Assembly: GCA_002083525.1 (NCBI GenBank)
Contig: LWDM01000073.1
Span: 26,258-90,257, forward strand
DNA: 64,000 bases
Source: Proteobacteria bacterium SG_bin9
Lineage (GTDB): Bacteria; Pseudomonadota; Alphaproteobacteria; Rhizobiales; Xanthobacteraceae
Direction of reading: 5' to 3'
The notes beneath the pieces were generated by a model. The model had not been told where the DNA came from. It saw nothing but the letters and a program-made list of their open reading frames with translations, and ran no database searches. Numbering within the stretch: the stretch's first letter is position 1; each line of letters opens with the position of its first letter. The position numbers and the translations under genes were made by a program. Shown piece by piece: positions 28,923 through 38,290 of the stretch.

Positions 28923-30052
28923 GATGCGATCTTTCCCTTTTGCGCCGTCGCCGGAACGCTCGCGGTATGCTCGCCGACCGCAGGCACGGCGCCATAGCGG
29001 CGATTGTCACCCACCACTTGCGCGCCGGGTGCGGGATAGGAGACGACACCGTTCGGTGTGCCGACCTCAATGCGCCGCAGATGCGGATGCTTGGCGAGCT
29101 CGTCCATCGTGTTCACTTCGGCGAACGCGATGTCGGCATCGTCGAGCCGCTTCACCAGCTCATCGCGCGAGAGCGATCCGAACACCTTGGCGACGATCGT
29201 GTCGGTCGCGTCGCGGTTACGGACGCGCTCGATGCCGTTGGCGAGGCGCGGGTCCTTCAACAGCTCCGGTATCTGCATCACTTCGGTGCAGAGCGTGCGC
29301 CACTCGCGCTCGTTCTGGATCGAGATCAGCACCGGGCGGCCGTCCTTCGACAGGAACACGCCGTAGGGCGCGATCGAGGTGTGCGAGAGGCCGATACGCT
29401 TCGGCGTGTTGCCGTTCTCGGCGTTGAGCAGCGGCACCGTCAGCCAATCGGCCATCACGTCGAACATCGAGATGCGGATGTCGGCGCCCTGTCCGGTGCG
29501 CGAGCGGCCGATCAGCGCTTCGAGAATCGCGGCGTGCGCGGCGGCGCCGGTCGAGACGTCGACGACCGACATGCCGACACGGGCCGGGGCTTCCGGTCCG
29601 CCGGTGAGCGAAGCGAGACCGCTCTCGGCCTGAATGAGAAGATCGTAGGCCTTGCGCTCGGCGTAGGGGCCGGTGTCGCCGTAGCCGGTGATGGTGGCGA
29701 TGATCAGCTTCGGATACTGGGCGCGCAAACGCTCGCGGGTGAAGCCGAGCTTGTCCATCGAGCCGGGCTTGAGGTTCTGCACCAGCACGTCGGCGCTGGC
29801 GATCAGCGCCTCGAGGCTCGCGCGGCCATCGGGCGTCGCGAGATCGATCACGACCGACTGCTTGCCGCGGTTGAGCCAGACGAAGTAGCTGCTCTGGCCT
29901 TTCGCCGCCGCGTCGTAGGCACGGGCGAAGTCACCCTCGGGGCGTTCCACCTTGATGACGGTCGCGCCGGCATCAGCGAGGCGCGAGGTGCAGAACGGAG
30001 CGGCGACGGCCTGCTCCACGGCAATGACGGTGATTCCCTCAAGCGGAAGCAT
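28919..30052 (-). CDS. Class III CoA-transferase (CaiB/BaiF family)
   Basis: A 377-residue enzyme that moves CoA between carboxylic acids, here probably activating the acid made by the pathway. The N-terminal block PFCTSRLADAGATVIKVERPEGD is typical. The predicted catalytic Asp is in MSVVDVSTG (about residue 170). The ATG at 30052 is preceded by GAGGCG. It sits 10 bp after the acyl-CoA dehydrogenase gene. Confidence 0.92.
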   Translation of the reverse strand: MLPLEGITVIAVEQAVAAPFCTSRLADAGATVIKVERPEGDFARAYDAAAKGQSSYFVWLNRGKQSVVIDLATPDGRASLEALIASADVLVQNLKPGSMDKLGFTRERLRAQYPKLIIATITGYGDTGPYAERKAYDLLIQAESGLASLTGGPEAPARVGMSVVDVSTGAAAHAAILEALIGRSRTGQGADIRISMFDVMADWLTVPLLNAENGNTPKRIGLSHTSIAPYGVFLSKDGRPVLISIQNEREWRTLCTEVMQIPELLKDPRLANGIERVRNRDATDTIVAKVFGSLSRDELVKRLDDADIAFAEVNTMDELAKHPHLRRIEVGTPNGVVSYPAPGAQVVGDNRRYGAVPAVGEHTASVPATAQKGKIAS

Positions 30053-30061
30053 TGTCGCCTC

Positions 30062-31228
30062 TTAGTAAGAGCGGGGCATGCCCAGAACGTGCTCGGCGAT
30101 GAACGAGAGCACCAGATTGGTCGAAATCGGCGCGACCTGATAGAGCCGCGTTTCGCGGAACTTACGCTCGACGTCGTACTCTTCGGCGAAGCCGAAGCCG
30201 CCGTGCGTCTGGATACAGGCGTTCGCCGCTTCCCACGACGCGTCGGCCGCGAGCATCTTCGCCATGTTGGCCTCGGCGCCGCAGTCTTCGCCTGCCTCGT
30301 AAAGCCGTGTGGCTTCGCGCACCATCAGTTCGGCCGCGCGCATGGCCGCGTACGCCTTGGCGATCGGGAACTGAATGCCCTGGTTCTGACCGATCGGGCG
30401 GCCGAACACGCCGCGCTCGCGCGCATAGTCGGCTGACTTCTTGGTGAACCACTTGGCGTCGCCGATGCATTCCGATGCGATCAGGATGCGCTCGGCATTC
30501 ATGCCGGAGAGAATGTAGCGGAATCCCTTGCCTTCCTCGCCGATCAGGTTCTCGGCCGGCACACGCAGCTCGTCGAAGAACACCTCGGTGGTCGAGTGGT
30601 TCATCATGGTGCGGATCGGGCGGATGGTGAGGCCGTTGCCGCGCGCCGCTTTCATGTCGACGAGGAACACGGAAAGGCCATCGGTGCGCTTCTTCACCTG
30701 GTCCTTCGGCGTGGTGCGCGCGAGCAGCACCATCAGGTCCGAATGTTCGGCGCGGCTGGTCCAGATCTTCTGACCCGAAACGACGTACTCGCTGTTGCCT
30801 TCCTTGCGCGCAAAGGTCTTGATCGACGAGGTATCAGTGCCGCTGGTTGGCTCCGTGACGCCGAACGCCTGCAGGCGGATTTCGCCGCTGGCGATCTTCG
30901 GCAGCCACTTCTTCTTCTGCTCGTCGTTGCCGTGACGCAGCACCGTGCCCATGGTGTACATCTGGGCGTGGCAGGCGCCGGCGTTGCAGCCCGCGCGATG
31001 CACTTCCTCCAGGATCGCAGCGCCCGCCGAAATCTTCAGGCCCGCGCCGCCGTATTCTTCCGGGATCAGCACCGAGAGATAACCCGACTGCGTCAGCGCG
31101 CCGACGAACTCGGTCGGGTATGCCATCTCGCGATCGAGCTTGCGCCAGTACTCGCCCGGGAACTGGGCGCAGAGTTTCGCGACGGCTTCGCGGATGTCGG
31201 TGTACTCGTCGTGGGTGTGCTGGGTCAT
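30062..31228 (-). CDS. Acyl-CoA dehydrogenase
   Basis: A 388-residue FAD enzyme that makes 2,3-enoyl-CoA. FAD/substrate motifs are LQAFGVTEPTSGTDTSS and IWTSRAEHSDLMVLL. The Glu in SGMNAERILIASE lines up with the helix-G base of isovaleryl-CoA dehydrogenase, and the usual YEGT Glu is replaced (YQVAPIST). This suggests a branched or long substrate. It is eight bases downstream of the thioesterase start region and is clearly in the same operon as its neighbours. Confidence 0.92.
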   Translation of the reverse strand: MTQHTHDEYTDIREAVAKLCAQFPGEYWRKLDREMAYPTEFVGALTQSGYLSVLIPEEYGGAGLKISAGAAILEEVHRAGCNAGACHAQMYTMGTVLRHGNDEQKKKWLPKIASGEIRLQAFGVTEPTSGTDTSSIKTFARKEGNSEYVVSGQKIWTSRAEHSDLMVLLARTTPKDQVKKRTDGLSVFLVDMKAARGNGLTIRPIRTMMNHSTTEVFFDELRVPAENLIGEEGKGFRYILSGMNAERILIASECIGDAKWFTKKSADYARERGVFGRPIGQNQGIQFPIAKAYAAMRAAELMVREATRLYEAGEDCGAEANMAKMLAADASWEAANACIQTHGGFGFAEEYDVERKFRETRLYQVAPISTNLVLSFIAEHVLGMPRSY

Positions 31229-31235
31229 CGCGGCT

Positions 31236-31670
31236 TCAAGGCTTCCGTGCTGGCAGATCGACCGATCGCATGGTGGCTGTTCCGAACGCGCAGACGCGCT
31301 CGGCGCCGTTGTTCTGCGAAATCACCTCGATCTTTGCAACGCCAATCGTGCCGCCGCCTTGCATGGCTTCGGCGCGGGCTATGAGTTTGTCACCATCTGC
31401 CGGACTGAGGAAGTTGATCTTGAACTCGATGGTCACGCCGATCTTGCCTTCGGGCAATATCGTCGACACCGCAGCGCCAGCAGCTTGGTCGGCCAATGCA
31501 GCGATGACGCCGCCATGGAAGTGACCGCCGAATTGCAGCAGGTCTTGACGTTTCACGAGCGCCAGCTCTACGCGACCTGGCGCAACCGACACGACACTCA
31601 TGCCAGATTCACGGGCGAAACCCGGAAGCGCCATCACCATGTCGACGAGCGCTTGCGGGTTGCTCTTCAT
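31236..31670 (-). CDS. PaaI-type hotdog thioesterase
   Basis: A 144-residue single-hotdog protein with the PaaI pattern GGHFHGGVIAALADQAAGAA, where the catalytic Asp/Glu pocket lies, and VTIEFKINFLSPADGDKLIARA. It hydrolyses acyl-CoA and may rescue CoA from dead-end intermediates of the adjacent pathway. It lies 7 bp upstream of the acyl-CoA dehydrogenase gene on the same strand. Confidence 0.9.
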   Translation of the reverse strand: MKSNPQALVDMVMALPGFARESGMSVVSVAPGRVELALVKRQDLLQFGGHFHGGVIAALADQAAGAAVSTILPEGKIGVTIEFKINFLSPADGDKLIARAEAMQGGGTIGVAKIEVISQNNGAERVCAFGTATMRSVDLPARKP

Positions 31671-31695
31671 GGCAAGCCCTCTTGTCTAAGCAGGA

Positions 31696-32985
31696 TCAGC
31701 CGGGAATACGAACCGGCAGCGTCTCGTAGCCCTTCACGAAGCTGGAATAGACGCGCTTCGGTTCGCCGACGACTTCGATCTTTTCGAAACGCTTGAGGAT
31801 TTCCTGCCAGACGATCTTGAGTTGCAGTTCGGCAAGCCGCATGCCGACGCAGCGGTGAATGCCGAAGCCGAACGAGAGATGGATGCGCGGCCGCGCGCGA
31901 TCGATGATGAACTGATCCGGATTCTCGATCACGGTCTCGTCGCGGTTGCCCGAGACGTACCACATGACGACGCGATCGCCCTTCTTGATTTTCTGGCCGT
32001 GCATCTCGGTATCGACCAGCGCGGTGCGGCGCATGTGCGCGAGCGGCGTCTGCCAGCGGATCACTTCCGGCACCATGGTGTCGATCAGTTCCGGGTTCTC
32101 GCGGAGCTTCTTGTACTCTTCCGGGTTTTCGTTCAGCGCCAGCACTGAGCCGGTCATGGTGTTGCGGGTGGTGTCGTTGCCGCCGACGATGAGCAGGATG
32201 ATGTTGCCCATCAGGTTGTCGGCGTCCATGTAGCGCGTCGCGTCGTTGTGGCACATCATGGAAATGAGATCGTTGCGTGGCTCCGAGTTCACGCGCTCGT
32301 TCCAGAGCTTGGTGAAGTAGGCGGCGCACTCGTTCATTTCCTGGCGGCGCTGCTCCTCGGATTCGACGACGCCGCTCTTTGGCAGCGCGGTCGATACGTC
32401 GGACCAGCGGGTCAGCTTGCGCCGCTCATCGAACGGGAAATCGAACAGGGTCGCCAGCATCTGCGTCGTCAGCTCGATCGAAACGCGTTCGACGAAGTTG
32501 AAGGTCTCGTTGCGCGGCAAATTGTCGAGCACCTTGCCGGCGCGCTCACGGATCAGGATCGCGAGCTCGTCGAGATGCCGCGGCGTAAACATCGGCTGCA
32601 CGGTCTTGCGCTGCTCGCTGTGGCGCGGCTGGTCCATGGCGATGAAGCTCGGCCAGTCGTAGCCGGGCGGGACGTCGCGGATGGAGATGCCGCCGAGCGA
32701 TACGTCGGACGAGAAGACGCCGTGGTTGGTGTCCACGTGCATGATGTCGTTGTAGCGGGTGACCGACCAGTACGGCTCGATCGGCGCCTTGGTGCAGAAG
32801 TGGATCGGCGCTTCGTTGCGCAGGCGCTCGAAGTAGGGCTGCCAGGTGTCGGAACGGAAAAGCTGTGGCGCGCCCGGGTGCATGTCCGCGAGCGGCATGG
32901 AGTAGGCGTACTCACGCGCAGCTTGAATACGCTCGGACTTGCCGGGTTCCGCGTAGCTCCGATTCTTGGCGACTGCGTCCAGCAT
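31696..32985 (-). CDS. Cytochrome P450, CYP153-like (alkane/terminal hydroxylase type)
   Basis: A 429-residue soluble bacterial P450. The heme Cys is at 379 in SFGFGIHRCVG, the I-helix is GGNDTTRN and the K-helix is EVIRWQ (ExxR). Long stretches such as LTTQMLATLFDFPFDERRKLTRWSD and MWYVSGNRDE closely resemble what I recall of CYP153 alkane omega-hydroxylases. It would place a terminal hydroxyl on an aliphatic chain. No ferredoxin or ferredoxin reductase gene is nearby, so electrons must come from elsewhere. It is the first gene of the operon, with GGGAGGA before the ATG. Confidence 0.85.
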   Translation of the reverse strand: MLDAVAKNRSYAEPGKSERIQAAREYAYSMPLADMHPGAPQLFRSDTWQPYFERLRNEAPIHFCTKAPIEPYWSVTRYNDIMHVDTNHGVFSSDVSLGGISIRDVPPGYDWPSFIAMDQPRHSEQRKTVQPMFTPRHLDELAILIRERAGKVLDNLPRNETFNFVERVSIELTTQMLATLFDFPFDERRKLTRWSDVSTALPKSGVVESEEQRRQEMNECAAYFTKLWNERVNSEPRNDLISMMCHNDATRYMDADNLMGNIILLIVGGNDTTRNTMTGSVLALNENPEEYKKLRENPELIDTMVPEVIRWQTPLAHMRRTALVDTEMHGQKIKKGDRVVMWYVSGNRDETVIENPDQFIIDRARPRIHLSFGFGIHRCVGMRLAELQLKIVWQEILKRFEKIEVVGEPKRVYSSFVKGYETLPVRIPG

Positions 32986-33159
32986 ACATTCCTCCCGTAA
33001 TCATTATCGGCTTTGGCCGATTAGACCCCGACGCTACAGCCTTAACAAGGTTGCATCGGTGGAACCCGTTTTTGTTGTATTGGAACAGGACACTCAAATA
33101 GGGGTTGTTAACCAATTTTACCTTAAACTCTAGGTAGGTCAGAATCTGAGGATTGGGAA

Positions 33160-34641
33160 ATGGCAATTTTCAATGGAAATCAGGAAGTTAAATCGAAACT
33201 GGACGCATTGAGCAAATCGCAGGCGATCATTGAATTCAACCTTGACGGGAAAATCCTGACCGCGAATAACAACTTCTTGGCGGCAATGGGATACCAACTC
33301 GATGAAATTCAGGGAAAACACCACGGTATGTTCGTAGACCCGGTCTACCGGGAGAGCACGGAGTACCGCGATTTTTGGGAGACGCTGCGCCGGGGCGAGT
33401 ATCAGGCGCGCGAGTTCAAGCGGTTCGCCAAGGGTGGCCGCGAGATCTGGATTCAGGCCTCCTACAACCCGCTGCTCGGCCGCAACGGCAAGCCGTTCAA
33501 GGTGGTGAAGTTCGCCAGTGACATTACCGCGGCGAAGCTGAAGAGCGCCGACCATGAGGGGCAGATCAAGGCGATCCACAAGTCGCAGGCCGTGATCGAG
33601 TTCAACCTCGACGGCACCATTGTCACCGCGAACGACAACTTCCTCGGCGCGATGGGCTACCGGCTCGACGAGATCCAGGGCAAGCATCACAGCATGTTCG
33701 CGGAAAAGGCTTACGCTGACAGCGCCGCGTATCGCGATTTCTGGGACAAGCTTCGCCGTGGCGAGTATCAGGCGGGCGAATACAAGCGCGTCGCCAAGGG
33801 CGGCCGTGAGGTCTGGATTCAGGCTTCCTACAATCCGATCCAGGACGCCAGCGGCAAGAACGTCAAGGTCGTGAAGTTCGCGACCGATATTACGGCGCAG
33901 GTGCAGGATCGCATCCGCCGTGCTGAAGTTCAAAAGACGATCGACCAAGATCTCGGCTCGATCACCGAATCGGTGATGGCGACATCGGAGCGGGTGAACT
34001 CGGCGGTGAGCGCATCGACGCAAACGTCGTCGAACATGCAGGCGGTGGCTTCCGGCGCGGAAGAGCTGGCGGCATCGGTCGGCGAAATCAGCCGGCAGGC
34101 ATCCGAGGCGCTGAACATCTCGCGGCAAGCGGTGCAGCAGGCCAACGAGACCAACGAGATCGTCTCCGGTCTTGCGGCCGCAGCGCAGAAGATCGGCGAC
34201 GTGGTGAAGCTGATCAACAACATCGCCGACCAGACCAACCTGCTGGCGCTCAACGCCACGATCGAGGCGGCGCGTGCAGGTGAAGCAGGCCGCGGGTTCG
34301 CGGTCGTCGCGTCCGAGGTGAAGAGCCTCGCCACCCAAACGGCGAAGGCGACCGACGAAATCAGCGGCCAGATTGCGGCGGTGCAGGGCTCGACGCAGAG
34401 CGCGGTGACGGTGATCGAAGCGATCAGCCAGACCATCTCGCGCGTCAACGAAATCTCCGGCGCCATCGCGGCGTCGGTGGAAGAGCAATCGTCGGTGACG
34501 CAGAGCATCTCGTCCAACATGCAGGTCGCGGCCCGCAGCGTGAACGAGATCAACGACAACATGACCGAAATCGCGAGCGCGACACGGTCGGTCGACAGCG
34601 CGACCCGCAAGGTGAAAGAAGCCTCGCGCGCGCTCGGCTAG
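33160..34641 (+). CDS. Soluble methyl-accepting chemotaxis protein with two PAS domains
   Basis: A 493-residue cytoplasmic chemoreceptor with no membrane segment. Two PAS domains (about 18-118 and 140-240) are strikingly alike (both have FNLDG, LDEIQGKHH, LRRGEYQA, ASYNP, KVVKF and DIT), pointing to a duplication. They may bind heme, FAD or a ligand. The C-terminal signalling domain has the CheA/CheW contact tip DQTNLLALNATIEAARAGEAGRGFAVVASEV. The first 170 bases are clearly more A+T-rich than the rest. A TTAACC half-site upstream (near 33108) weakly suggests CtrA control. Confidence 0.93.
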   Translation: MAIFNGNQEVKSKLDALSKSQAIIEFNLDGKILTANNNFLAAMGYQLDEIQGKHHGMFVDPVYRESTEYRDFWETLRRGEYQAREFKRFAKGGREIWIQASYNPLLGRNGKPFKVVKFASDITAAKLKSADHEGQIKAIHKSQAVIEFNLDGTIVTANDNFLGAMGYRLDEIQGKHHSMFAEKAYADSAAYRDFWDKLRRGEYQAGEYKRVAKGGREVWIQASYNPIQDASGKNVKVVKFATDITAQVQDRIRRAEVQKTIDQDLGSITESVMATSERVNSAVSASTQTSSNMQAVASGAEELAASVGEISRQASEALNISRQAVQQANETNEIVSGLAAAAQKIGDVVKLINNIADQTNLLALNATIEAARAGEAGRGFAVVASEVKSLATQTAKATDEISGQIAAVQGSTQSAVTVIEAISQTISRVNEISGAIAASVEEQSSVTQSISSNMQVAARSVNEINDNMTEIASATRSVDSATRKVKEASRALG

Positions 34642-34668
34642 TCGACCGCCATCATCATTCGAACCGCA

Positions 34669-34703
34669 GCCACGGGCCCTTCTCTCGCAGAAGGGCCTGT
34701 GGC
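34669..34703 (+). terminator. Strong hairpin after the chemoreceptor gene
   Basis: GCCACGGGCCCTTCT (34669-34683) pairs with AGAAGGGCCTGTGGC (34689-34703), a 15-bp stem with one G-U pair and a 5-base loop. No T run follows, so termination would be weak or Rho-assisted. It probably ends the chemoreceptor message before ivd. Confidence 0.5.
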
Positions 34704-34763
34704 ATGTTCGGCCCGGCTATAACAAAAAGGGCGCCGCCAGGCGCCGCCGGGAGACGAGCCGCA

Positions 34764-35936
34764 ATGATTGCCAACGCGCAGCAAACGTTCAACTTCGATC
34801 TCGGCGAGACGGCCGACGCAATTCGCGACACCGTTCGCGAGTTCTCCAGCAATGAAATTGCGCCGCGCGCTGACGAGATCGACAAGAGCAATCAGTTCCC
34901 GCGCGATCTCTGGCCGAAGCTCGGCGCGCTCGGATTGCACGGCATCACCGTCGAAGAGGAATACGGCGGCGCCGGTCTTGGCTATCTCGAGCACTGTATT
35001 GCGGTCGAGGAAATCTCGCGGGCGTCTGGCGCCATCGGTCTGTCCTACGGCGCGCACTCGAACCTGTGCGTCAACCAAATCCGCCGGAACGCGAACGACA
35101 AACAGAAACGCAAGTATCTCCCGAAACTGATTTCGGGCGAGCATGTCGGTGCGCTGGCGATGTCGGAGCCGGGGGCCGGCTCTGACGTGGTGTCGTTGAA
35201 GACCCGCGCCGACAAGAAGGGTGACCGCTACATCCTCAACGGCAGCAAGATGTGGATCACCAACGGCCCGATCGCCGAGACGCTGGTCATCTATGCGAAG
35301 ACCGATCCGAACGGCGGCCCGCGCGGCATCACGGCCTTCATCGTCGAGAAGGGAATGAAGGGATTCACCACCGCGCAGAAACTCGACAAGCTCGGCATGC
35401 GCGGTTCGGACACCGGCGAACTGGTGTTCGAGGATTGCGAAGTGCCCGAGGAGAATGTGCTGGGCGAAATCGGCCGCGGCGTGAATGTCCTGATGTCCGG
35501 TCTCGACTACGAGCGTACGGTGCTCTCGGCGGGACCGCTGGGCATCATGCAGGCGTGCCTCGACGTGGTGATGCCTTACGTTCACGAGCGCAAACAGTTC
35601 GGTCAGCCGATCGGCACCTTCCAGCTCGTTCAGGGCAAGGTCGCGGACATGTATGTGATGATGAACGCGGCGCGCGCTTATGTTTACTCCGTCGCCAAGG
35701 CCTGCGATCGCGGCGAGACGACACGCGAAGACGCGGCTGGAGCTATTCTGTTCTCATCGGAAAAGGCAACGCAGTGTGCGCTCGATGCGATTCAGCTGCT
35801 TGGCGGCAACGGCTACATCAACGACTATCCGACCGGGCGGTTCTTGCGCGACGCCAAGCTCTATGAGATCGGGGCGGGTACCAGCGAAATCCGCCGTATG
35901 CTGATCGGTCGCGAGCTGTTCGAGAAAACGTCATAA
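34764..35936 (+). CDS. ivd: Isovaleryl-CoA dehydrogenase
   Basis: Oxidises isovaleryl-CoA to 3-methylcrotonyl-CoA in leucine breakdown, passing electrons to ETF. The catalytic Glu is in helix G (SGLDYERTVLSAGPLGIMQ), the isovaleryl-type position. The usual C-terminal Glu position reads IGAGTSEIR with no Glu, as in true IVDs. Also characteristic is SYGAHSNLC. The ATG at 34764 (390 aa) follows GGGAG. An upstream in-frame start at 34704 adds a Pro/Arg-rich tail and is less likely. The methylcrotonyl-CoA carboxylase genes are not in the window. Confidence 0.94.
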   Translation: MIANAQQTFNFDLGETADAIRDTVREFSSNEIAPRADEIDKSNQFPRDLWPKLGALGLHGITVEEEYGGAGLGYLEHCIAVEEISRASGAIGLSYGAHSNLCVNQIRRNANDKQKRKYLPKLISGEHVGALAMSEPGAGSDVVSLKTRADKKGDRYILNGSKMWITNGPIAETLVIYAKTDPNGGPRGITAFIVEKGMKGFTTAQKLDKLGMRGSDTGELVFEDCEVPEENVLGEIGRGVNVLMSGLDYERTVLSAGPLGIMQACLDVVMPYVHERKQFGQPIGTFQLVQGKVADMYVMMNAARAYVYSVAKACDRGETTREDAAGAILFSSEKATQCALDAIQLLGGNGYINDYPTGRFLRDAKLYEIGAGTSEIRRMLIGRELFEKTS

Positions 35937-36014
35937 CTATTTGATCCTTTTGCTTCACTCACGCGACTAAAGCCTGATCGGCCCCTGCCTTCCGTCTTAC
36001 CGAGGAGTGATGCC

Positions 36015-37151
36015 GTGGATCAGCTCAGTGTGCCGTCCGTTCCGGCGCCGGACCGTCCGGTTTCCATGCAATTTTCCGGCGAGCGTGGCGAATTCTTCCG
36101 GCTGGTCGCGCGTGGCGCACTACTGGAATTCATTACCGTCGGCTTTTACCGCTTCTGGCTTGTCACCGACATCCGCCGTCACCTCTGGTCGCGCACGGTG
36201 GTCGATGGCGACGCGCCGGAATATACCGGCCGCGGGCGCGAACTTCTCATCGGCTTCCTGGTGGCGATGGCGATCCTGGCGCCGATCTACCTCGCCTATT
36301 TTCTCGTCGGCCTTGAAGCCGAACGCGTCCAGGCTTTCGCCAGCTTGCCGCTGGTTGCCTTCCTCTATGTGTTCGGTCAGTTCGCGATCTATCGCGCGCG
36401 GCGCTATCGGCTGAGCCGCACAGTGTGGCGCGGTGTCCGCTTCTGGATGAGCGGCTCGGGCTGGGCTTATGCCTTCTATGCCGCGATGTGGGGCACGCTG
36501 GTGGTCATCACGTTCGGACTTGCGTTGCCGTGGCGTGACGCGGCGCTCGAACGTTACAAGATGCGGCACTCGTTCTACGGCGATCTGCAGGGGCGCTTCG
36601 AGGGCAGCGGCTGGGAGTTCTTCAAACAGGCCTGGTGGCTGTGGTTGCTGTCGCCGCTTGCCTTTATCCCGCTGCTCACGCCGTTCATCTATGGCGCATT
36701 CAAGACGATCCAGTGGCGCTGGTGGATGTCCGGCATCCGCTTCGGCGGCGTCCGATTTGAATCGGACCTGAGCAGCGGCGTGTTGATCACGTTGTATTGG
36801 AAGGTGATCGGCTGGGCGGTGCTGCTGATGGCGCTTCTCGTCGGCTATCTCGTCTTCGCCGCGGTGCTGGTCGGCTCGATGAGCGGTTTGACCTTCGAGG
36901 AAGCCTACAAGTCGCCGGACTTCCTGCAGAGCATTCCGTTCGCGGTGGCCACCGTGTTCGGCTATCTCGCCACGATGCTCGCCTTCAATGTGATCTTCCG
37001 CCTCTACCTGACCCGCGATTTCTGGGCACAGGCGGCGACCTCGATCAGGATCCACAACCTCGCGGCGGCTAGCAGCGTCGCGGCGAAGGGCGATCTGGCC
37101 GGCGCGCTCGGCGAAGGCTTTGCCGACGGCCTCGACGTCGGAGGCTTCTAG
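36015..37151 (+). CDS. DUF898 (YjgN-like) multi-pass membrane protein
   Basis: A 378-residue inner-membrane protein with about six to eight hydrophobic segments and the DUF898 marks FSGERGEFFRLVARGALLEFITVGFYRFW at the N-terminus and YRARRYRLSRTVWRG in the middle. It begins with GTG at 36015, seven bases after GAGGAG. An ATG at 36010 is in the wrong frame. The function is unknown. It lies 7 bp upstream of an M48 peptidase gene, a pairing that suggests joint work at the membrane. Confidence 0.85.
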   Translation: MDQLSVPSVPAPDRPVSMQFSGERGEFFRLVARGALLEFITVGFYRFWLVTDIRRHLWSRTVVDGDAPEYTGRGRELLIGFLVAMAILAPIYLAYFLVGLEAERVQAFASLPLVAFLYVFGQFAIYRARRYRLSRTVWRGVRFWMSGSGWAYAFYAAMWGTLVVITFGLALPWRDAALERYKMRHSFYGDLQGRFEGSGWEFFKQAWWLWLLSPLAFIPLLTPFIYGAFKTIQWRWWMSGIRFGGVRFESDLSSGVLITLYWKVIGWAVLLMALLVGYLVFAAVLVGSMSGLTFEEAYKSPDFLQSIPFAVATVFGYLATMLAFNVIFRLYLTRDFWAQAATSIRIHNLAAASSVAAKGDLAGALGEGFADGLDVGGF

Positions 37152-37158
37152 GTCCGCG

Positions 37159-38277
37159 ATGCAGGTTGGAGACGATAGCGCATCCAGCGGAGCAGGCGGC
37201 GCCGTCTTTTTCGACGGAGCCTCGAGCCGCAAGCACCTTGTCGATCTCACATTCGCCGCCGAGCTGGAGATTCGCGAGGCTGGCGAATTGATCGCGCGCT
37301 GGCCCTACGACGCGATCCGCCGCGCGGACGGTACCGATGGCATGCTCCGCGCGACCTGCGAAGCGGCGCCACCGCTTGCACGTCTCGAAATTCGCGACCG
37401 CACCCTTGCAGTCGAATTGTTGAAGCGCTGTCCGCGTTTCGACGAAGACAAGATCGGCGGCCGCGGCATTGCGCGGATCGTCGGCTGGTCGTTCGCCGCG
37501 CTCGCCTCGATCGTGTTTCTCGTGGTGTACGGCCTGCCTTACGCCGCCGAGCGGCTGACGCCGCTGATCCCGCAGTCGGTCGAGCAGCGGATCGGTCAGG
37601 CGGCCGACAAGCAGGTGCGGCTGCTGTTCGACAATAAGCTCTGCACCGAACCGAAAGGGCAGGCGGCGTTCCTCAAGCTCGTCACCACGCTGCGCACGGC
37701 CATGGGCCTCGATGCATCGGTCGAGGCCGCGGTGCTCGGAAGCGACATCCCGAACGCGATCGCGCTGCCCGGCGGCAAGATCTACTTGTTCGACGGTCTG
37801 CTGCAGAAGGCGAACAATGTTGACGAGATCGCCGGCGTACTCGCGCACGAGCTTGGGCATGTCCGCAACCGCGATTCGATGCGCAACATGATCTACACGG
37901 GCGGCACGTCGTTTCTGATCGGGATGCTGTTCGGCGATATTTCGGGCTCCGGTGCCGTCATCTTCGCGACGCGCTCGCTGCTCGACGCATCCTATTCACG
38001 CGATGTCGAGCGCGGCGCCGACGCTGCGACGATCGACATCATGCACAAGCTCGGCCGCTCGCCGAAGCCGATGGGCGAACTGCTGCTGCGCGTGACCGGC
38101 AAGGAAGGCGGCGAAAGCGGCGGCAAGGGGAAGCGTCTCGTCTCGATCGTGTCGAGCCACCCGTTATCGGAAGAGCGCCTGGCGCGGATGACGCAGGAAG
38201 ACCGTCAGGCCACCGGCACGCCGCTGTTGTCGGCGGATGAGTGGGCATCGCTAAAGGCGGTCTGCACGGCGAAGTGA
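37159..38277 (+). CDS. M48 family metallopeptidase with membrane anchor
   Basis: A 372-residue protein from the ATG at 37159. The N-terminal cytoplasmic domain (about 1-105) is followed by one membrane segment (ASIVFLVVYGLPY) and the peptidase domain. The zinc motif is HELGH (LAHELGHVRNRDSM), and the third ligand lies in SYSRDVERGADAATIDIM. The end of the domain is SSHPLSEERLARM, typical of Oma1/BepA-like M48 enzymes. It probably degrades envelope proteins outside the membrane. It is co-transcribed with the DUF898 gene. Confidence 0.9.
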   Translation: MQVGDDSASSGAGGAVFFDGASSRKHLVDLTFAAELEIREAGELIARWPYDAIRRADGTDGMLRATCEAAPPLARLEIRDRTLAVELLKRCPRFDEDKIGGRGIARIVGWSFAALASIVFLVVYGLPYAAERLTPLIPQSVEQRIGQAADKQVRLLFDNKLCTEPKGQAAFLKLVTTLRTAMGLDASVEAAVLGSDIPNAIALPGGKIYLFDGLLQKANNVDEIAGVLAHELGHVRNRDSMRNMIYTGGTSFLIGMLFGDISGSGAVIFATRSLLDASYSRDVERGADAATIDIMHKLGRSPKPMGELLLRVTGKEGGESGGKGKRLVSIVSSHPLSEERLARMTQEDRQATGTPLLSADEWASLKAVCTAK

Positions 38278-38290
38278 GGGCGCCCGGCGG

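Noticed and set aside
28940..30436. 498-codon plus-strand frame over the CoA-transferase
   Set aside because: Composition is typical of an antisense shadow in high-GC DNA and the opposite strand holds a clear enzyme.
34704..34763. Longer start for isovaleryl-CoA dehydrogenase
   Set aside because: The extra 20 residues are Pro/Ala/Arg-rich, overlap the hairpin flank, and the ATG at 34764 has GGGAG.
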